Source: Thalassospira lucentensis (lineage in GTDB: Bacteria > Pseudomonadota > Alphaproteobacteria > Rhodospirillales > Thalassospiraceae). Taken from it: a DNA stretch of 64,000 nt. Shown here piece by piece: positions 9,350 through 17,659 of this stretch (positions are counted from its first letter, which is position 1; each line of letters begins with the position of its first letter). The stretch lies in assembly GCF_011806425.1 (NCBI RefSeq), contig NZ_JAATOV010000002.1, positions 620,001 through 684,000 of the forward strand, read 5' to 3'. The translations under genes and the position numbers were made by a program. Under the pieces are notes generated by a model. The model was given only the letters and a program-made list of their open reading frames with translations. It was not told the DNA's origin and did not search any database.

Positions 9350-9378
9350 AGGGGCCGGTCAGATGATCGGCCCCTGTT
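9350..9378 (-). terminator. Probable terminator between the two small secreted-protein genes
   Basis: Stem AGGGGCCG (9350-9357) with CGGCCCCT (9368-9375) and a 10-base loop. It lies downstream of the minus-strand gene ending at 9414. The T-rich side is on the plus strand (GTTTTA), so its direction is uncertain. Confidence 0.45.
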
Positions 9379-9413
9379 TTATGCGTTCAAGCAACGCGTC
9401 ACTTGCGCATCAC

Positions 9414-9827
9414 CTAGCACATGGTATCAAATTTACCGTCTTTGCCCTTGCTCGATGAAACCGTGCAAGACCCGATCTGGCTGCCCGATGCATTGATGAT
9501 ATTAAGCTTGATCTCAGCACCATCCCCCTCAGACCACCAAATCGTTCCCGCAGAATCAGAACCAATAAGATTCAACGTGAATGGGGAACTTTTGGACACT
9601 GCCGAAACGATTTTCGGGTCATCGGCATTACTCAGGGCTTCCTTGACGGTAACAGCCGCTTTATCCGGTGACTTTTCACCCCATTCGCTTGGGCTCATCG
9701 GAACACCGTTCGGGGAATACACTTCAGCATGTGCCGACGTCATAAACGTCCCCAACAGCACGAATGCCATCATCACCGCCGGGAACAGAAAGTCCCGCAA
9801 GGCTTGGGAAAGATTGAGATAACTCAT
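9414..9827 (-). CDS. Small secreted protein of unknown function, possible paralogue of the 8787-9206 product
   Basis: 137 residues from MSYLNLSQALRD, with a hydrophobic signal segment ending SAHA. The ATG at 9827 has AAAGGAA spaced about 6 bases upstream, better than the ATG at 9833. The mature protein is polar and ends with a C-terminal cysteine pair (GSCTV and the final TMC), 16 residues apart. Family not recognised. It shares its layout with its neighbour, suggesting an old duplication. Its place between doeD and uehA may be incidental, although a periplasmic stress role would suit an osmolyte locus. Confidence 0.6.
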   Translation of the reverse strand: MSYLNLSQALRDFLFPAVMMAFVLLGTFMTSAHAEVYSPNGVPMSPSEWGEKSPDKAAVTVKEALSNADDPKIVSAVSKSSPFTLNLIGSDSAGTIWWSEGDGAEIKLNIINASGSQIGSCTVSSSKGKDGKFDTMC

Positions 9828-9950
9828 CGTCATTTCCTTTCAAATATGGACTGAACACACCCGCTTACATGCCGCAAACCGGTGCCCACATTTGACGTGC
9901 AACCGCACCACCCTGTGAGAAACCAAGCAGCACCCTGCCGATGACAAACA

Positions 9951-9984
9951 AAAACCCCCGCAAGCACAGGGCTGCGGGGGTTTT
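9951..9984 (-). terminator. Rho-independent terminator of uehA
   Basis: Arms AAAACCCCCGCA and TGCGGGGGTTTT flank a 10-base loop, with an A-run on the left that reads as U-run on the minus strand. It lies 34 bases beyond the uehA stop. Confidence 0.88.
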
Positions 9985-10017
9985 CGTTAGATCGGAACAA
10001 AGATGTGGGAAGATCCC

Positions 10018-11037
10018 TTACATCTGGGTACCAAATTCTTTACGAAGCGAATCAAGCACTTCTTTGGTGTCACCGCCAACTTCATCAACGAGGCTTGCGC
10101 CAACGCCTTTAGAAGCTTCTTTAAATGCGGCACGCTGTTCTTCATTCAAACGAATGACCTTGATTTCCGGCTTGGCTTCTTTGATGCGCTCAAGCGCTTC
10201 TTGGTTTGCCTTGGCCTGTGCATCATAGATGAAGTCATCAAGCTCGGCTTTAACCTCGGCAAGCATTTCTTTACGCTCGTCCGAAAGACCGGCATAGAAA
10301 TCAGCATTTGAAACCACGGTGGTGGTGTATTGCTGCTGACCGGCATAAACCAGATAATCGGTAACTTCGTAGAATTTCGCGCTTTCAACGAAGAAGATCG
10401 GGTTCACCTGAGCGTCAACAACGCTGGTCTGAAGACCCGAATAAACTTCACCCCACGGCAGAGCAACCGGATCAGAACCAAATGATTTATAGGTTTCGAT
10501 CAGGATCGGCGAGGTCATGACACGGAATTTCACACCATCAAAATCAGCCGGTTTTTCGACTGGCTTCTTGGTTGTCCAGACCATTTCGCCTTCTGGATAC
10601 ATGGTGAAAAGTTTCAAGCCTTTGGACACGAAGTCCTTGCCAAGATCGTCATAGATCGTCGGGCTGCTTGAAAGGACTTTTTTGTTAACTTCGTTATCCT
10701 GCGACAGCAGGTAAGGCACGCCAAAGACCTGAATTTCCGGAACGAACGTCCCCAAATGGCCCGGCGATGCGTTCGAGAACTGAACAGCACCCGCAGCGGT
10801 CAATTCGGTGATGTCGTTTTCCGTGCCCAGCTGACCATAGGTGTAAATGGTCACGTTCACGTCGCCATCGGTCTTTTCTTCGACCAGGCGTTTAAATTCT
10901 TGCGCATACAGGTCCTGCACATCGCCCGGGCTTTCCTCGTGGGCAAATTTCCATTCTTCAGCATGGGCGGCGGTTCCAGCAACTGCAAACAAAGCAGCAG
11001 CCGATAGGGTCGCCTTGAGGAGTTTATTAAAACTCAT
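10018..11037 (-). CDS. uehA: TRAP transporter substrate-binding protein, likely ectoine/hydroxyectoine binding
   Basis: A 339-residue DctP-family periplasmic receptor with a Sec signal peptide (AAALFAVAGTAAHA, cleaved before EEWKF). Family features are FRVMTSPILIETYKSFGSDP and WGEVYSGLQTSVVDAQ. GGGAG precedes the ATG. Its membrane partners uehB and uehC lie on the other side of enuR on the opposite strand, whereas in the Ruegeria pomeroyi type cluster uehABC are contiguous. Substrate assignment comes from context: every other gene of the ectoine catabolic set is present. The gene has its own terminator and a divergent promoter shared with enuR. Confidence 0.82.
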   Translation of the reverse strand: MSFNKLLKATLSAAALFAVAGTAAHAEEWKFAHEESPGDVQDLYAQEFKRLVEEKTDGDVNVTIYTYGQLGTENDITELTAAGAVQFSNASPGHLGTFVPEIQVFGVPYLLSQDNEVNKKVLSSSPTIYDDLGKDFVSKGLKLFTMYPEGEMVWTTKKPVEKPADFDGVKFRVMTSPILIETYKSFGSDPVALPWGEVYSGLQTSVVDAQVNPIFFVESAKFYEVTDYLVYAGQQQYTTTVVSNADFYAGLSDERKEMLAEVKAELDDFIYDAQAKANQEALERIKEAKPEIKVIRLNEEQRAAFKEASKGVGASLVDEVGGDTKEVLDSLRKEFGTQM

Positions 11038-11154
11038 TTCGAAGTCTCCCTTATTGTACGCACAGTAACCGGGGACTTACGCATTAAGCCCCGGTTTTTG
11101 GTGGCGTCTTGGTTGGCACATAAAATATGAACGCCCAAAGTGTTGAAATGTTCC

Positions 11155-11188
11155 TGCATCAGGTCAATGCTAGTTTTGTATCAGGACA
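11155..11188. promoter_or_regulatory. Direct repeats in the uehA-enuR divergent promoter, candidate EnuR operator
   Basis: TGCATCAGGTCA (11155-11166) and TGTATCAGGACA (11177-11188) are near-identical 12-mers offset by 22 bp, about two helical turns, in the intergenic space between uehA and enuR. MocR-type regulators commonly bind direct repeats. The assignment to EnuR is inference. Confidence 0.4.
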
Positions 11189-11263
11189 TAATAACTTTGA
11201 CGTCTACACATTTACCCATCTGTCATGTTAGGCTTTGCCAAAATCAAACAGGTGGAAACGTAA

Positions 11264-12661
11264 ATGTGGTTGCCGGAAATCGATCTGAGTGGCGAAACAG
11301 GGCCTAAATACAAGGCACTGGTCGAAGCAATTATCATCGATATCGAAGCAGGACGCCTGCGGCACGATGTCCGGATGCCCACCCACCGTGAACTGGCCTA
11401 TCGCCTGAAAGTCAGCGTTCAAACCGTCAGCGCGGCCTACAAAGAAGTCGAACGCCAAGGCTATTTACGCTCCGAACGACGGCGCGGCACCTTTGTTCAG
11501 GCCCGCCAGACCGACCGCGCATCGTCCTTTATTCTTGATCAACGCCAAGCTGATTTGATCGATCTGTCGATTGTGCGCACCGCCTATACCGACTTTCATA
11601 ATGATCTGTCGCGCCAAATGCATGCCCGCCTGGCCGAAGAACCCATGCATAGCTGGATGGAGGGATGCCGCCCGGTCGCAGGCTTTGAACATCACCGCGA
11701 AACCGGCGCCAGATGGCTTGAAACCATGGGGGTGACCACCACCATCCCCAACATCCTCATCACCAATGGCGCGGCCCAAGGTGTGTTTACCGCCCTTGCC
11801 ACCATTGTGCAGCCCGATGACGTTGTCCTGACCGAAAGCCTGACCGACCATGGCGTGATCGGCACCGCCAGCATCCTTCGGTTTAAGCTGGGCGCCCTTC
11901 CAACCGACGAAGAAGGCATCCTGCCCGAAGCATTTGCCCGCGAATGCCATCAACGTCAGATCCGCGCCCTTGTCGTTACCCCGATTTTCACCAACCCGAC
12001 CAATTGCCTGATGGGGTTGGAACGGCGCAAAAAAATCGCCGAAATCGCCGAACATTACGGCGTCTACATCATCGAGGATGATGTCTATCGCCCGCTTCTC
12101 GAACAAAACCTGCCGCCGATCACAAGCTTCGTGCCCAAGCTCGGCTTTCACGTTTCCAGCCTGACCAAGATCGTCATGCCGGGGCTGCGCACGGGCTTTT
12201 TAACCGTCCCGCAGCACCTGTCCATCCGTGCGAGCAGCGTTTTGCGCGTCACCGGCTGGATGGGGACTCCATTGATGGCCGAGATCGGCGCACGCTGGAT
12301 TGCCGATGGCACCGTCGATCAGGCGGTCACCGTCCAACGCGCCCTGATGCGCGAACGTCAGGCCCTCGTCGCCGAAATCCTTGGCGATGCGGTTGTCCGC
12401 CACCACCCCACATCGCTTAGTGCATGGGTGCGTATTCCGGCCCATTGGCAAGAAGAATGGTTTGCGTCTGAATTGCGCAAAAACGGCGTCGCTGTCACGA
12501 TTTCCGACCCCTTCATGACCGTCAAAGTCCCCCGCCCCAATGCCATTCGGCTGTGCCTTGGCGGGGCGGCCGATACCCCGACCCTGCAACATGGTTTGAT
12601 GCAAATCCGCCACACGATGGAGCAGATGCCCGGTGTTCACGCCTTCGACGTTATGTATTGA
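11264..12661 (+). CDS. enuR: MocR/GntR-type regulator of ectoine catabolism
   Basis: 465 residues: an N-terminal GntR winged helix (MPTHRELAYRLKVSVQTVSA, about residues 40-60) followed by a class I aminotransferase-like domain. The PLP lysine is in SSLTKIVMPG, and counting from the ATG it is residue 302, the position I recall for the PLP lysine of Ruegeria pomeroyi EnuR. NPTNCLMGLERR and IIEDDVYRPLL are cofactor-pocket motifs. In characterised systems EnuR represses uptake and catabolic genes and is relieved by pathway intermediates N-acetyl-diaminobutyrate and diaminobutyrate. Here it is divergent from uehA and upstream of uehBC-eut. Confidence 0.9.
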   Translation: MWLPEIDLSGETGPKYKALVEAIIIDIEAGRLRHDVRMPTHRELAYRLKVSVQTVSAAYKEVERQGYLRSERRRGTFVQARQTDRASSFILDQRQADLIDLSIVRTAYTDFHNDLSRQMHARLAEEPMHSWMEGCRPVAGFEHHRETGARWLETMGVTTTIPNILITNGAAQGVFTALATIVQPDDVVLTESLTDHGVIGTASILRFKLGALPTDEEGILPEAFARECHQRQIRALVVTPIFTNPTNCLMGLERRKKIAEIAEHYGVYIIEDDVYRPLLEQNLPPITSFVPKLGFHVSSLTKIVMPGLRTGFLTVPQHLSIRASSVLRVTGWMGTPLMAEIGARWIADGTVDQAVTVQRALMRERQALVAEILGDAVVRHHPTSLSAWVRIPAHWQEEWFASELRKNGVAVTISDPFMTVKVPRPNAIRLCLGGAADTPTLQHGLMQIRHTMEQMPGVHAFDVMY

Positions 12662-12814
12662 TTTTTGTGTCATGACAAAAATGTGATTGAACCGTCACAA
12701 AGCAATTTTATTCTGATCGCTTAGGCGTGAAGCGAAGACAATCGTGCGGAGGGAACCAATCACTGCACATTGCGTTTTTACAAGAATGTCTCGCACGCGC
12801 ATCAAGGAGGTCGT

Positions 12815-13396
12815 ATGTCAGCTTCTCAAGGGGATTCCCCTGCCCCACGCGGTGGGGTTCTAGGTTTTTTAAAGAAACTTGATGACGGATTATCCGTGAT
12901 TGAGCGTCAGCTTCTGGGCTGGAGCATCGTGATCATGGCGGTCAATACGGTCGCCAACGTGATCATGCGCCTCGTATTTAGTTCGAGCATTTTCTTTTCC
13001 GAAGAACTCAATCAATTTCTCATTATTCTTGTGACCTTTGTCGGCATCAGTGAAGCCGCCCGGATGGGGCGCCACATTCGCATGTCCGCCTTTACCGATA
13101 TGCTCCCGCCAAAAGCCAGCAAGATCATGATGATCATCATCACCACCGGCACGGCCTGCCTTCTGTTCTTGTTGGCATGGTATTCGGTTGGTTACGTGTC
13201 TTCTTTGATTACCTCTAATCGCCTGACACCGGCCCTTCGCATTCCATATTATTTCACCGTTCTCTGGGTGCCATTCGGTCTGACCGTCACGGGCATTCAG
13301 TTCGTGTTCGCCGCTGCGACGAACATCTTTGTTCCGGGGACACACCTGTCCTATCGGGTCGAAGATACGTTCGAAGCCGAAGACCATCACCTATAA
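12815..13396 (+). CDS. uehB: TRAP transporter small permease (DctQ type), ectoine uptake
   Basis: 193 residues from MSASQGDSPAP, start fixed by AAGGAGG seven bases upstream. About four membrane helices are visible (for example LLGWSIVIMAVNTVANVIM). SEAARMGRHIRMSAF is the DctQ family motif between helices 2 and 3. It precedes the large subunit by 13 bases and would bridge UehA-delivered ectoine to UehC in the inner membrane. Confidence 0.85.
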   Translation: MSASQGDSPAPRGGVLGFLKKLDDGLSVIERQLLGWSIVIMAVNTVANVIMRLVFSSSIFFSEELNQFLIILVTFVGISEAARMGRHIRMSAFTDMLPPKASKIMMIIITTGTACLLFLLAWYSVGYVSSLITSNRLTPALRIPYYFTVLWVPFGLTVTGIQFVFAAATNIFVPGTHLSYRVEDTFEAEDHHL

Positions 13397-13409
13397 GGAG
13401 AACGGAAAA

Positions 13410-14693
13410 ATGGATCTAGGAACCACAATCCTTATCGTGATGCTTGGGCTGTTGTTGCTCGGCTTCCCGATGATGGTCCCGCTTGCCACGGCCAGTGTCG
13501 TGGCCTTTGCCTTTTATATGCCCATCCCCGAACGCATCCTCATTCAGCAAATGGTCACCGGTATTTCCCCGGTCGCGCTGATTGCGGTGCCAATGTTTAT
13601 CTTTGCTGCTGACATCGTGACCAAGGGACATACAGCCAACCGGCTGATTGACCTTGCCATGACCTTTGTGGGCCATGTGCGCGGCGGCCTTGCCGTCACC
13701 ACCGCCCTTGGCTGCACCATGTTTGGCGCGGTATCGGGCTCGACACAGGCAACCGTGGTTGCCATGGGCGGCCCGCTGCGTCCCAAAATGCTCAAAGCCG
13801 GCTACGAAGATAAATTCGCCATGGCCTTGATCATTAACGCCAGTGACATTGCCTTTTTGATCCCGCCATCAATCGGCATGATCGTGTTTGGTGTGGTCGG
13901 CAAAGTCTCGATCGGCGAACTGTTCCTGGCCGGTATCGGCCCTGGCATTCTGATCTTGCTGATGTTCTCGGCCTATTGCGTCTATTACGCCAAAAAGAAC
14001 AACATCCCGACCATCCCGCGCATGAGCTGGTCTGAACGCGGCAAGGCCGTGGTCAGTGCCGGCCCTGCCATCATGTTCCCGGTCTTGATCGTTGGCGGCA
14101 TTTATCTGGGTTGGGTCAGCCCGACCGAAGTCGCCGCCGTCGCGGTTGTCTATGCCATCATTCTTGAAGTGCTGATTTTCAAATCGGTCAAATGGTCTGA
14201 ATTGCTTGATATCGCGCGCTCGACCGGCCTGATTACTGCGGTTGTGTTTATTCTTGTTGGTGCGGGCACGACCTTCTCGTTCGTGATTTCCTTTGCCCAA
14301 ATCCCACAGCATGTCATTGGCGCGCTGGGGCTTGAGGGTGCCAATCCTTACGTCATTCTGGCCGCGATCAGTATTGCCTTCTTTGTCGGCTGTATGTTTG
14401 TCGACCCAATCGTTGTCATCTTGGTTCTGACCCCGATCTTCATGCCGCTGGTCAATGCCGCCGGTCTTGATCCGGTTCTGGTGGGGACACTCGTGACCCT
14501 TCAGGTGGCGATTGGCTCGGCCACACCGCCATTTGGCTGTGACATCTTTACCGCGATTGCGATTTTCCGACGACCCTATGCCGAGGTGATCAAAGGCACG
14601 CCGCCCTTCATCATCATGCTGTTGTTGGCCGCAGTCATCTTGATGTTTGTGCCACAAATTGCCCTGTTCCTGCCTGAGCTTGCCTTCCGCTAA
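13410..14693 (+). CDS. uehC: TRAP transporter large permease (DctM type), ectoine uptake
   Basis: 427 residues, start MDLGTTILIV set by AAGGAGA 11 bases upstream. It is highly hydrophobic with the DctM features FGAVSGSTQATVVAMG, IPPSIGMIVFG and a second repeat GSATPPFGCDIFTAIA. It is the sodium-driven transport subunit working with UehA and UehB. The codons continue the ectoine operon; eutA follows after about 120 bases. Confidence 0.87.
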   Translation: MDLGTTILIVMLGLLLLGFPMMVPLATASVVAFAFYMPIPERILIQQMVTGISPVALIAVPMFIFAADIVTKGHTANRLIDLAMTFVGHVRGGLAVTTALGCTMFGAVSGSTQATVVAMGGPLRPKMLKAGYEDKFAMALIINASDIAFLIPPSIGMIVFGVVGKVSIGELFLAGIGPGILILLMFSAYCVYYAKKNNIPTIPRMSWSERGKAVVSAGPAIMFPVLIVGGIYLGWVSPTEVAAVAVVYAIILEVLIFKSVKWSELLDIARSTGLITAVVFILVGAGTTFSFVISFAQIPQHVIGALGLEGANPYVILAAISIAFFVGCMFVDPIVVILVLTPIFMPLVNAAGLDPVLVGTLVTLQVAIGSATPPFGCDIFTAIAIFRRPYAEVIKGTPPFIIMLLLAAVILMFVPQIALFLPELAFR

Positions 14694-14813
14694 GCGGCAC
14701 ACCAGATCAGGATCATAGGGGATGCACATCGTCATCGTGCGCCCCACCAAAACGAAACCAAGGTGGTCCAGACCAAAACAGGGTCCGGACCACCTCGCCA
14801 CTTGGAGTTCAGG

Positions 14814-15596
14814 ATGATGTCCGTATCCCAAACGGTCACGCCAGAGCCAGTCGATCTTGCTTATGTTTCCGAACCTGTCGGACCGGCAGGTCACATTGGA
14901 CTGATAACGCTTGCCACCGATTTCAACAGCGAGGATGACCTGCGCGGCATCCTGCCCGGTGATGTGCGTCTGTTCACCACCCGTATTGAAAATGCCAATC
15001 CCGTCACCGTCGAAAACCTGCGTGCCATGGCTGATGATTTGCCCCGTGCTGCGCGCACATTGCTGCCGGGATACGGGGTTGATGTTGCGATCTTTGGCTG
15101 CACGTCGGGCACCTCGGTCAATGGATCCGATAAAATCGCCGCCCTGATTAATCAAGGCATGCCCGGTGTCCGTGTGACCAACCCGCTTCTGGCCGGTGAA
15201 CTGGCCCTAAAGGCCGTCGGCGCGAAAAGAATTGCCATCGTGACACCTTATCTTCCCGCTGTGACACGCTCAGTCGCGGATGGTTTCATCGATAAGGGTT
15301 TTGACGTCACCCGACTGATGGGCTTTGGGCTGGATAATGATCGGGACATGACCGCACTGCCGCCCAAAACCATTCTTGATGCCGCGATGAAGGTCGATAC
15401 ACCCGATGCCGATGCAGTGTTTATTTCCTGCACCGCAATCCGATCTGCCGAAATCGTGGCACAGGCCGAACAAAAACTGGGCAAGCCCGTGATCACCAGC
15501 AATCAGGCCCTGATCTGGCACGCCCTGCATCTGATCAACTATACAAAGCCGGTCAAGGGTTTCGGCACCCTGTTTGACCACGCCCCGAAACCGTAA
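14814..15596 (+). CDS. eutA: Ectoine utilisation protein EutA (Asp/Glu racemase-arylmalonate decarboxylase family)
   Basis: About 260 residues with the two-cysteine architecture of maleate isomerase/arylmalonate decarboxylase relatives: FGCTSGTSVNG and FISCTAIRSAEI. The ATG pair at 14814/14817 follows GGAGTTCAGG; an upstream ATG at 14763 lacks a site. In ectoine clusters EutA acts with EutB and EutC and is proposed to handle the hydroxyl-bearing intermediates from 5-hydroxyectoine. Its exact reaction is not established by the sequence. Confidence 0.82.
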   Translation: MMSVSQTVTPEPVDLAYVSEPVGPAGHIGLITLATDFNSEDDLRGILPGDVRLFTTRIENANPVTVENLRAMADDLPRAARTLLPGYGVDVAIFGCTSGTSVNGSDKIAALINQGMPGVRVTNPLLAGELALKAVGAKRIAIVTPYLPAVTRSVADGFIDKGFDVTRLMGFGLDNDRDMTALPPKTILDAAMKVDTPDADAVFISCTAIRSAEIVAQAEQKLGKPVITSNQALIWHALHLINYTKPVKGFGTLFDHAPKP

Positions 15597-15613
15597 AGAT
15601 AGATCGAGGCCCA

Positions 15614-16603
15614 ATGAAGGACCCCATCACATTTGCTGATGTGCTGTCTGCCCGCAAAAACATTGCGGGCCATGTGATCCATACCCCGCTTCGACCCTCC
15701 GCCAGCCTGTCGGATCGGATCGGAACGCCGGTGTGGCTTAAATGCGAACAACAACAATATACCGGCAGCTTCAAGCTGCGCGGTGCCGCCAATGCTGTCC
15801 TGCGCCTCAGCGACGACCAAAAGGCCAAGGGCGTTGTTGGTGTCTCAACCGGCAACTATGGCCGCGCCCTTGCCTATGCCGCGCGCAATGCCGGGGTACG
15901 TTCCGTGATTTGCATGTCCGAATTGGTGCCGCAAAACAAGGTCGATGGCATCCGCGCCCAAGGGGCCGAAGTCCGCATCATTGGCCAATCCCAGGACGAA
16001 GCCCAGCATGAAGTCGACCGCCTTGTCGCCGAAGAAGGCCTGACCATGCTCCCGCCCTTTGACCATGCCCACATCATTGCCGGGCAAGGTACGCTTGGCC
16101 TTGAAGTCATCGAAGCGCTGCCTGATGTTGATACCTTGCTGGTGCCGCTGTCTGGGGGCGGGCTTTTGGCCGGTGTGGCCTTGGTCGCCAAAACGATCAA
16201 TCCCAACATTCGCGTCGTCGGGATCACCATGGAACGCGGCTGTGCGATGATCACCAGCCTGCAAGAAGGCAAACCAACCGCGGTCAAGGAACTGCCAACT
16301 CTGGCCGACAGTCTGGGGGGTGGTATTGGTGAAAACAACGAATACACGTTCAATATGTGCGGTGATCTGACCGATGATTTCGTTCTGGTCAACGAAGCCC
16401 AGATCGCCGATGGCATCCGTGCGGCCTATATTGACGATCAACAAGTCATCGAAGGATCAGGCGCCGTTGGCATTGCCGCCCTTCGCGCTGGTTTGATTGA
16501 TAATCCGGGGCGCACAGTTGTTCTGACCACCGGGTGCAACATCGATATGGCCCTGCACAAACGGATCGTTGGCGGCGAAGACGTCGACCTGATGGCGGAG
16601 TAA
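15614..16603 (+). CDS. eutB: Ectoine utilisation protein EutB (threonine dehydratase-like PLP enzyme)
   Basis: 329 residues of fold-type II PLP family. The lysine is in YTGSFKLRGAANAV (about residue 54) and the glycine-rich phosphate loop is LSGGGLLAG. It resembles serine/threonine ammonia-lyases. In the hydroxyectoine branch it is proposed to eliminate water from a hydroxylated diaminobutyrate-type intermediate. It starts 17 bases after eutA and is followed by eutC after 5 bases, so co-translation is likely. Confidence 0.88.
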   Translation: MKDPITFADVLSARKNIAGHVIHTPLRPSASLSDRIGTPVWLKCEQQQYTGSFKLRGAANAVLRLSDDQKAKGVVGVSTGNYGRALAYAARNAGVRSVICMSELVPQNKVDGIRAQGAEVRIIGQSQDEAQHEVDRLVAEEGLTMLPPFDHAHIIAGQGTLGLEVIEALPDVDTLLVPLSGGGLLAGVALVAKTINPNIRVVGITMERGCAMITSLQEGKPTAVKELPTLADSLGGGIGENNEYTFNMCGDLTDDFVLVNEAQIADGIRAAYIDDQQVIEGSGAVGIAALRAGLIDNPGRTVVLTTGCNIDMALHKRIVGGEDVDLMAE

Positions 16604-16608
16604 TCGAC

Positions 16609-17601
16609 ATGCCAAACATCAGAATCCTCACCGAAACCGATCTGCGCAAGGTCATCGACCTTGATATGGACGCGCTTGAATGTGTGCAAGATGCCTTTGT
16701 CGCCCTTGCGACCAAGGATGTCCGCATGCCGCCGATCCTGCGGTTGGATATTGATGACCACAATGGCGAAGTCGATGTCAAAACCGCCTATGTTCCCGGC
16801 TTGGAAAGTTTTGCGATCAAAATAAGCCCCGGCTTCTTTGATAACCCCAAACTTGGCCTGCCATCGGTCAATGGGTTGATGAACCTGTTTTCATCCACAA
16901 CCGGCATGCTCGAAGCCGTCCTTTTGGATAACGGCTTTTTGACCGACATCCGCACCGCCGCAGCCGGTGGCGTTGCCGCCAACCATCTGGCGCGCAAGGA
17001 TGCCAAACATGCGACGATTTTTGGCGCAGGTGTTCAGGCCCGCCTCCAGCTTAAAGCATTAACCTTGGTGCGCCCGATTGCATCGGCCACCATCTGGGCG
17101 CGTGATTTGGCCAAGGCCGAAGAATGCGCCAAGGCCGCCTCGCGTGATCTGGGCATTCCCGTCACCGCCACCACCGATGGCAAAGACGCCGCCGAACATG
17201 CCGATATCATCGTCACCACAACGCCCGCACGCGAACCGGTTCTGATGGCCGCTTGGGTCAAACCGGGCACCCATATCACCGCGATGGGCTCGGACGCTGA
17301 ACATAAAAACGAAATTGATCCTGCCCTGATTGGGCAGGCCGATCTTTATGTCTGCGACAGTCAGGCACAAACACGGATTTTGGGCGAACTTCATCACGCC
17401 CTGAACACCAAAACTGTGTCCGAAAGCGCAACATTCCCCGAACTTGGACAGGTCATCGCGAAAAATGCCTCTGGCAGAACCTCCGATGATCAGATTACCA
17501 TCTGTGACCTGACCGGGACTGGTGTCCAAGACACCGCAATCGCCACCCTCGCCCGAAGCCGCTGCGACAAAGCATCGGCCGGTGTCGAGATTACTGCTTA
17601 A
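16609..17601 (+). CDS. eutC: Ectoine utilisation protein EutC (ornithine cyclodeaminase/mu-crystallin family)
   Basis: 330 residues starting MPNIRILTETDL. The ATG at 16609 has GGCGGAG inside the end of eutB as its ribosome site; an earlier ATG at 16534 would overlap eutB by 70 bases. TAAAGGVAANHLARKDA and ATIFGAGVQARLQ form the NAD-binding Rossmann loop of the family. It acts with EutAB in the hydroxyectoine branch. Substrate specificity is inferred from context. Confidence 0.88.
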   Translation: MPNIRILTETDLRKVIDLDMDALECVQDAFVALATKDVRMPPILRLDIDDHNGEVDVKTAYVPGLESFAIKISPGFFDNPKLGLPSVNGLMNLFSSTTGMLEAVLLDNGFLTDIRTAAAGGVAANHLARKDAKHATIFGAGVQARLQLKALTLVRPIASATIWARDLAKAEECAKAASRDLGIPVTATTDGKDAAEHADIIVTTTPAREPVLMAAWVKPGTHITAMGSDAEHKNEIDPALIGQADLYVCDSQAQTRILGELHHALNTKTVSESATFPELGQVIAKNASGRTSDDQITICDLTGTGVQDTAIATLARSRCDKASAGVEITA

Positions 17602-17659
17602 CAACATAAGGAAAATGGGTCAGGAAAACTGAAACCCCGCCTTTATCAGGAGGCCTGCG

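Noticed and set aside
13869-15155. Long minus-strand ORF (428 codons) opposite uehC and eutA
   Set aside because: Shadow of highly biased host codons; it is Asp/Arg/His-rich with no family features and spans two recognised genes.
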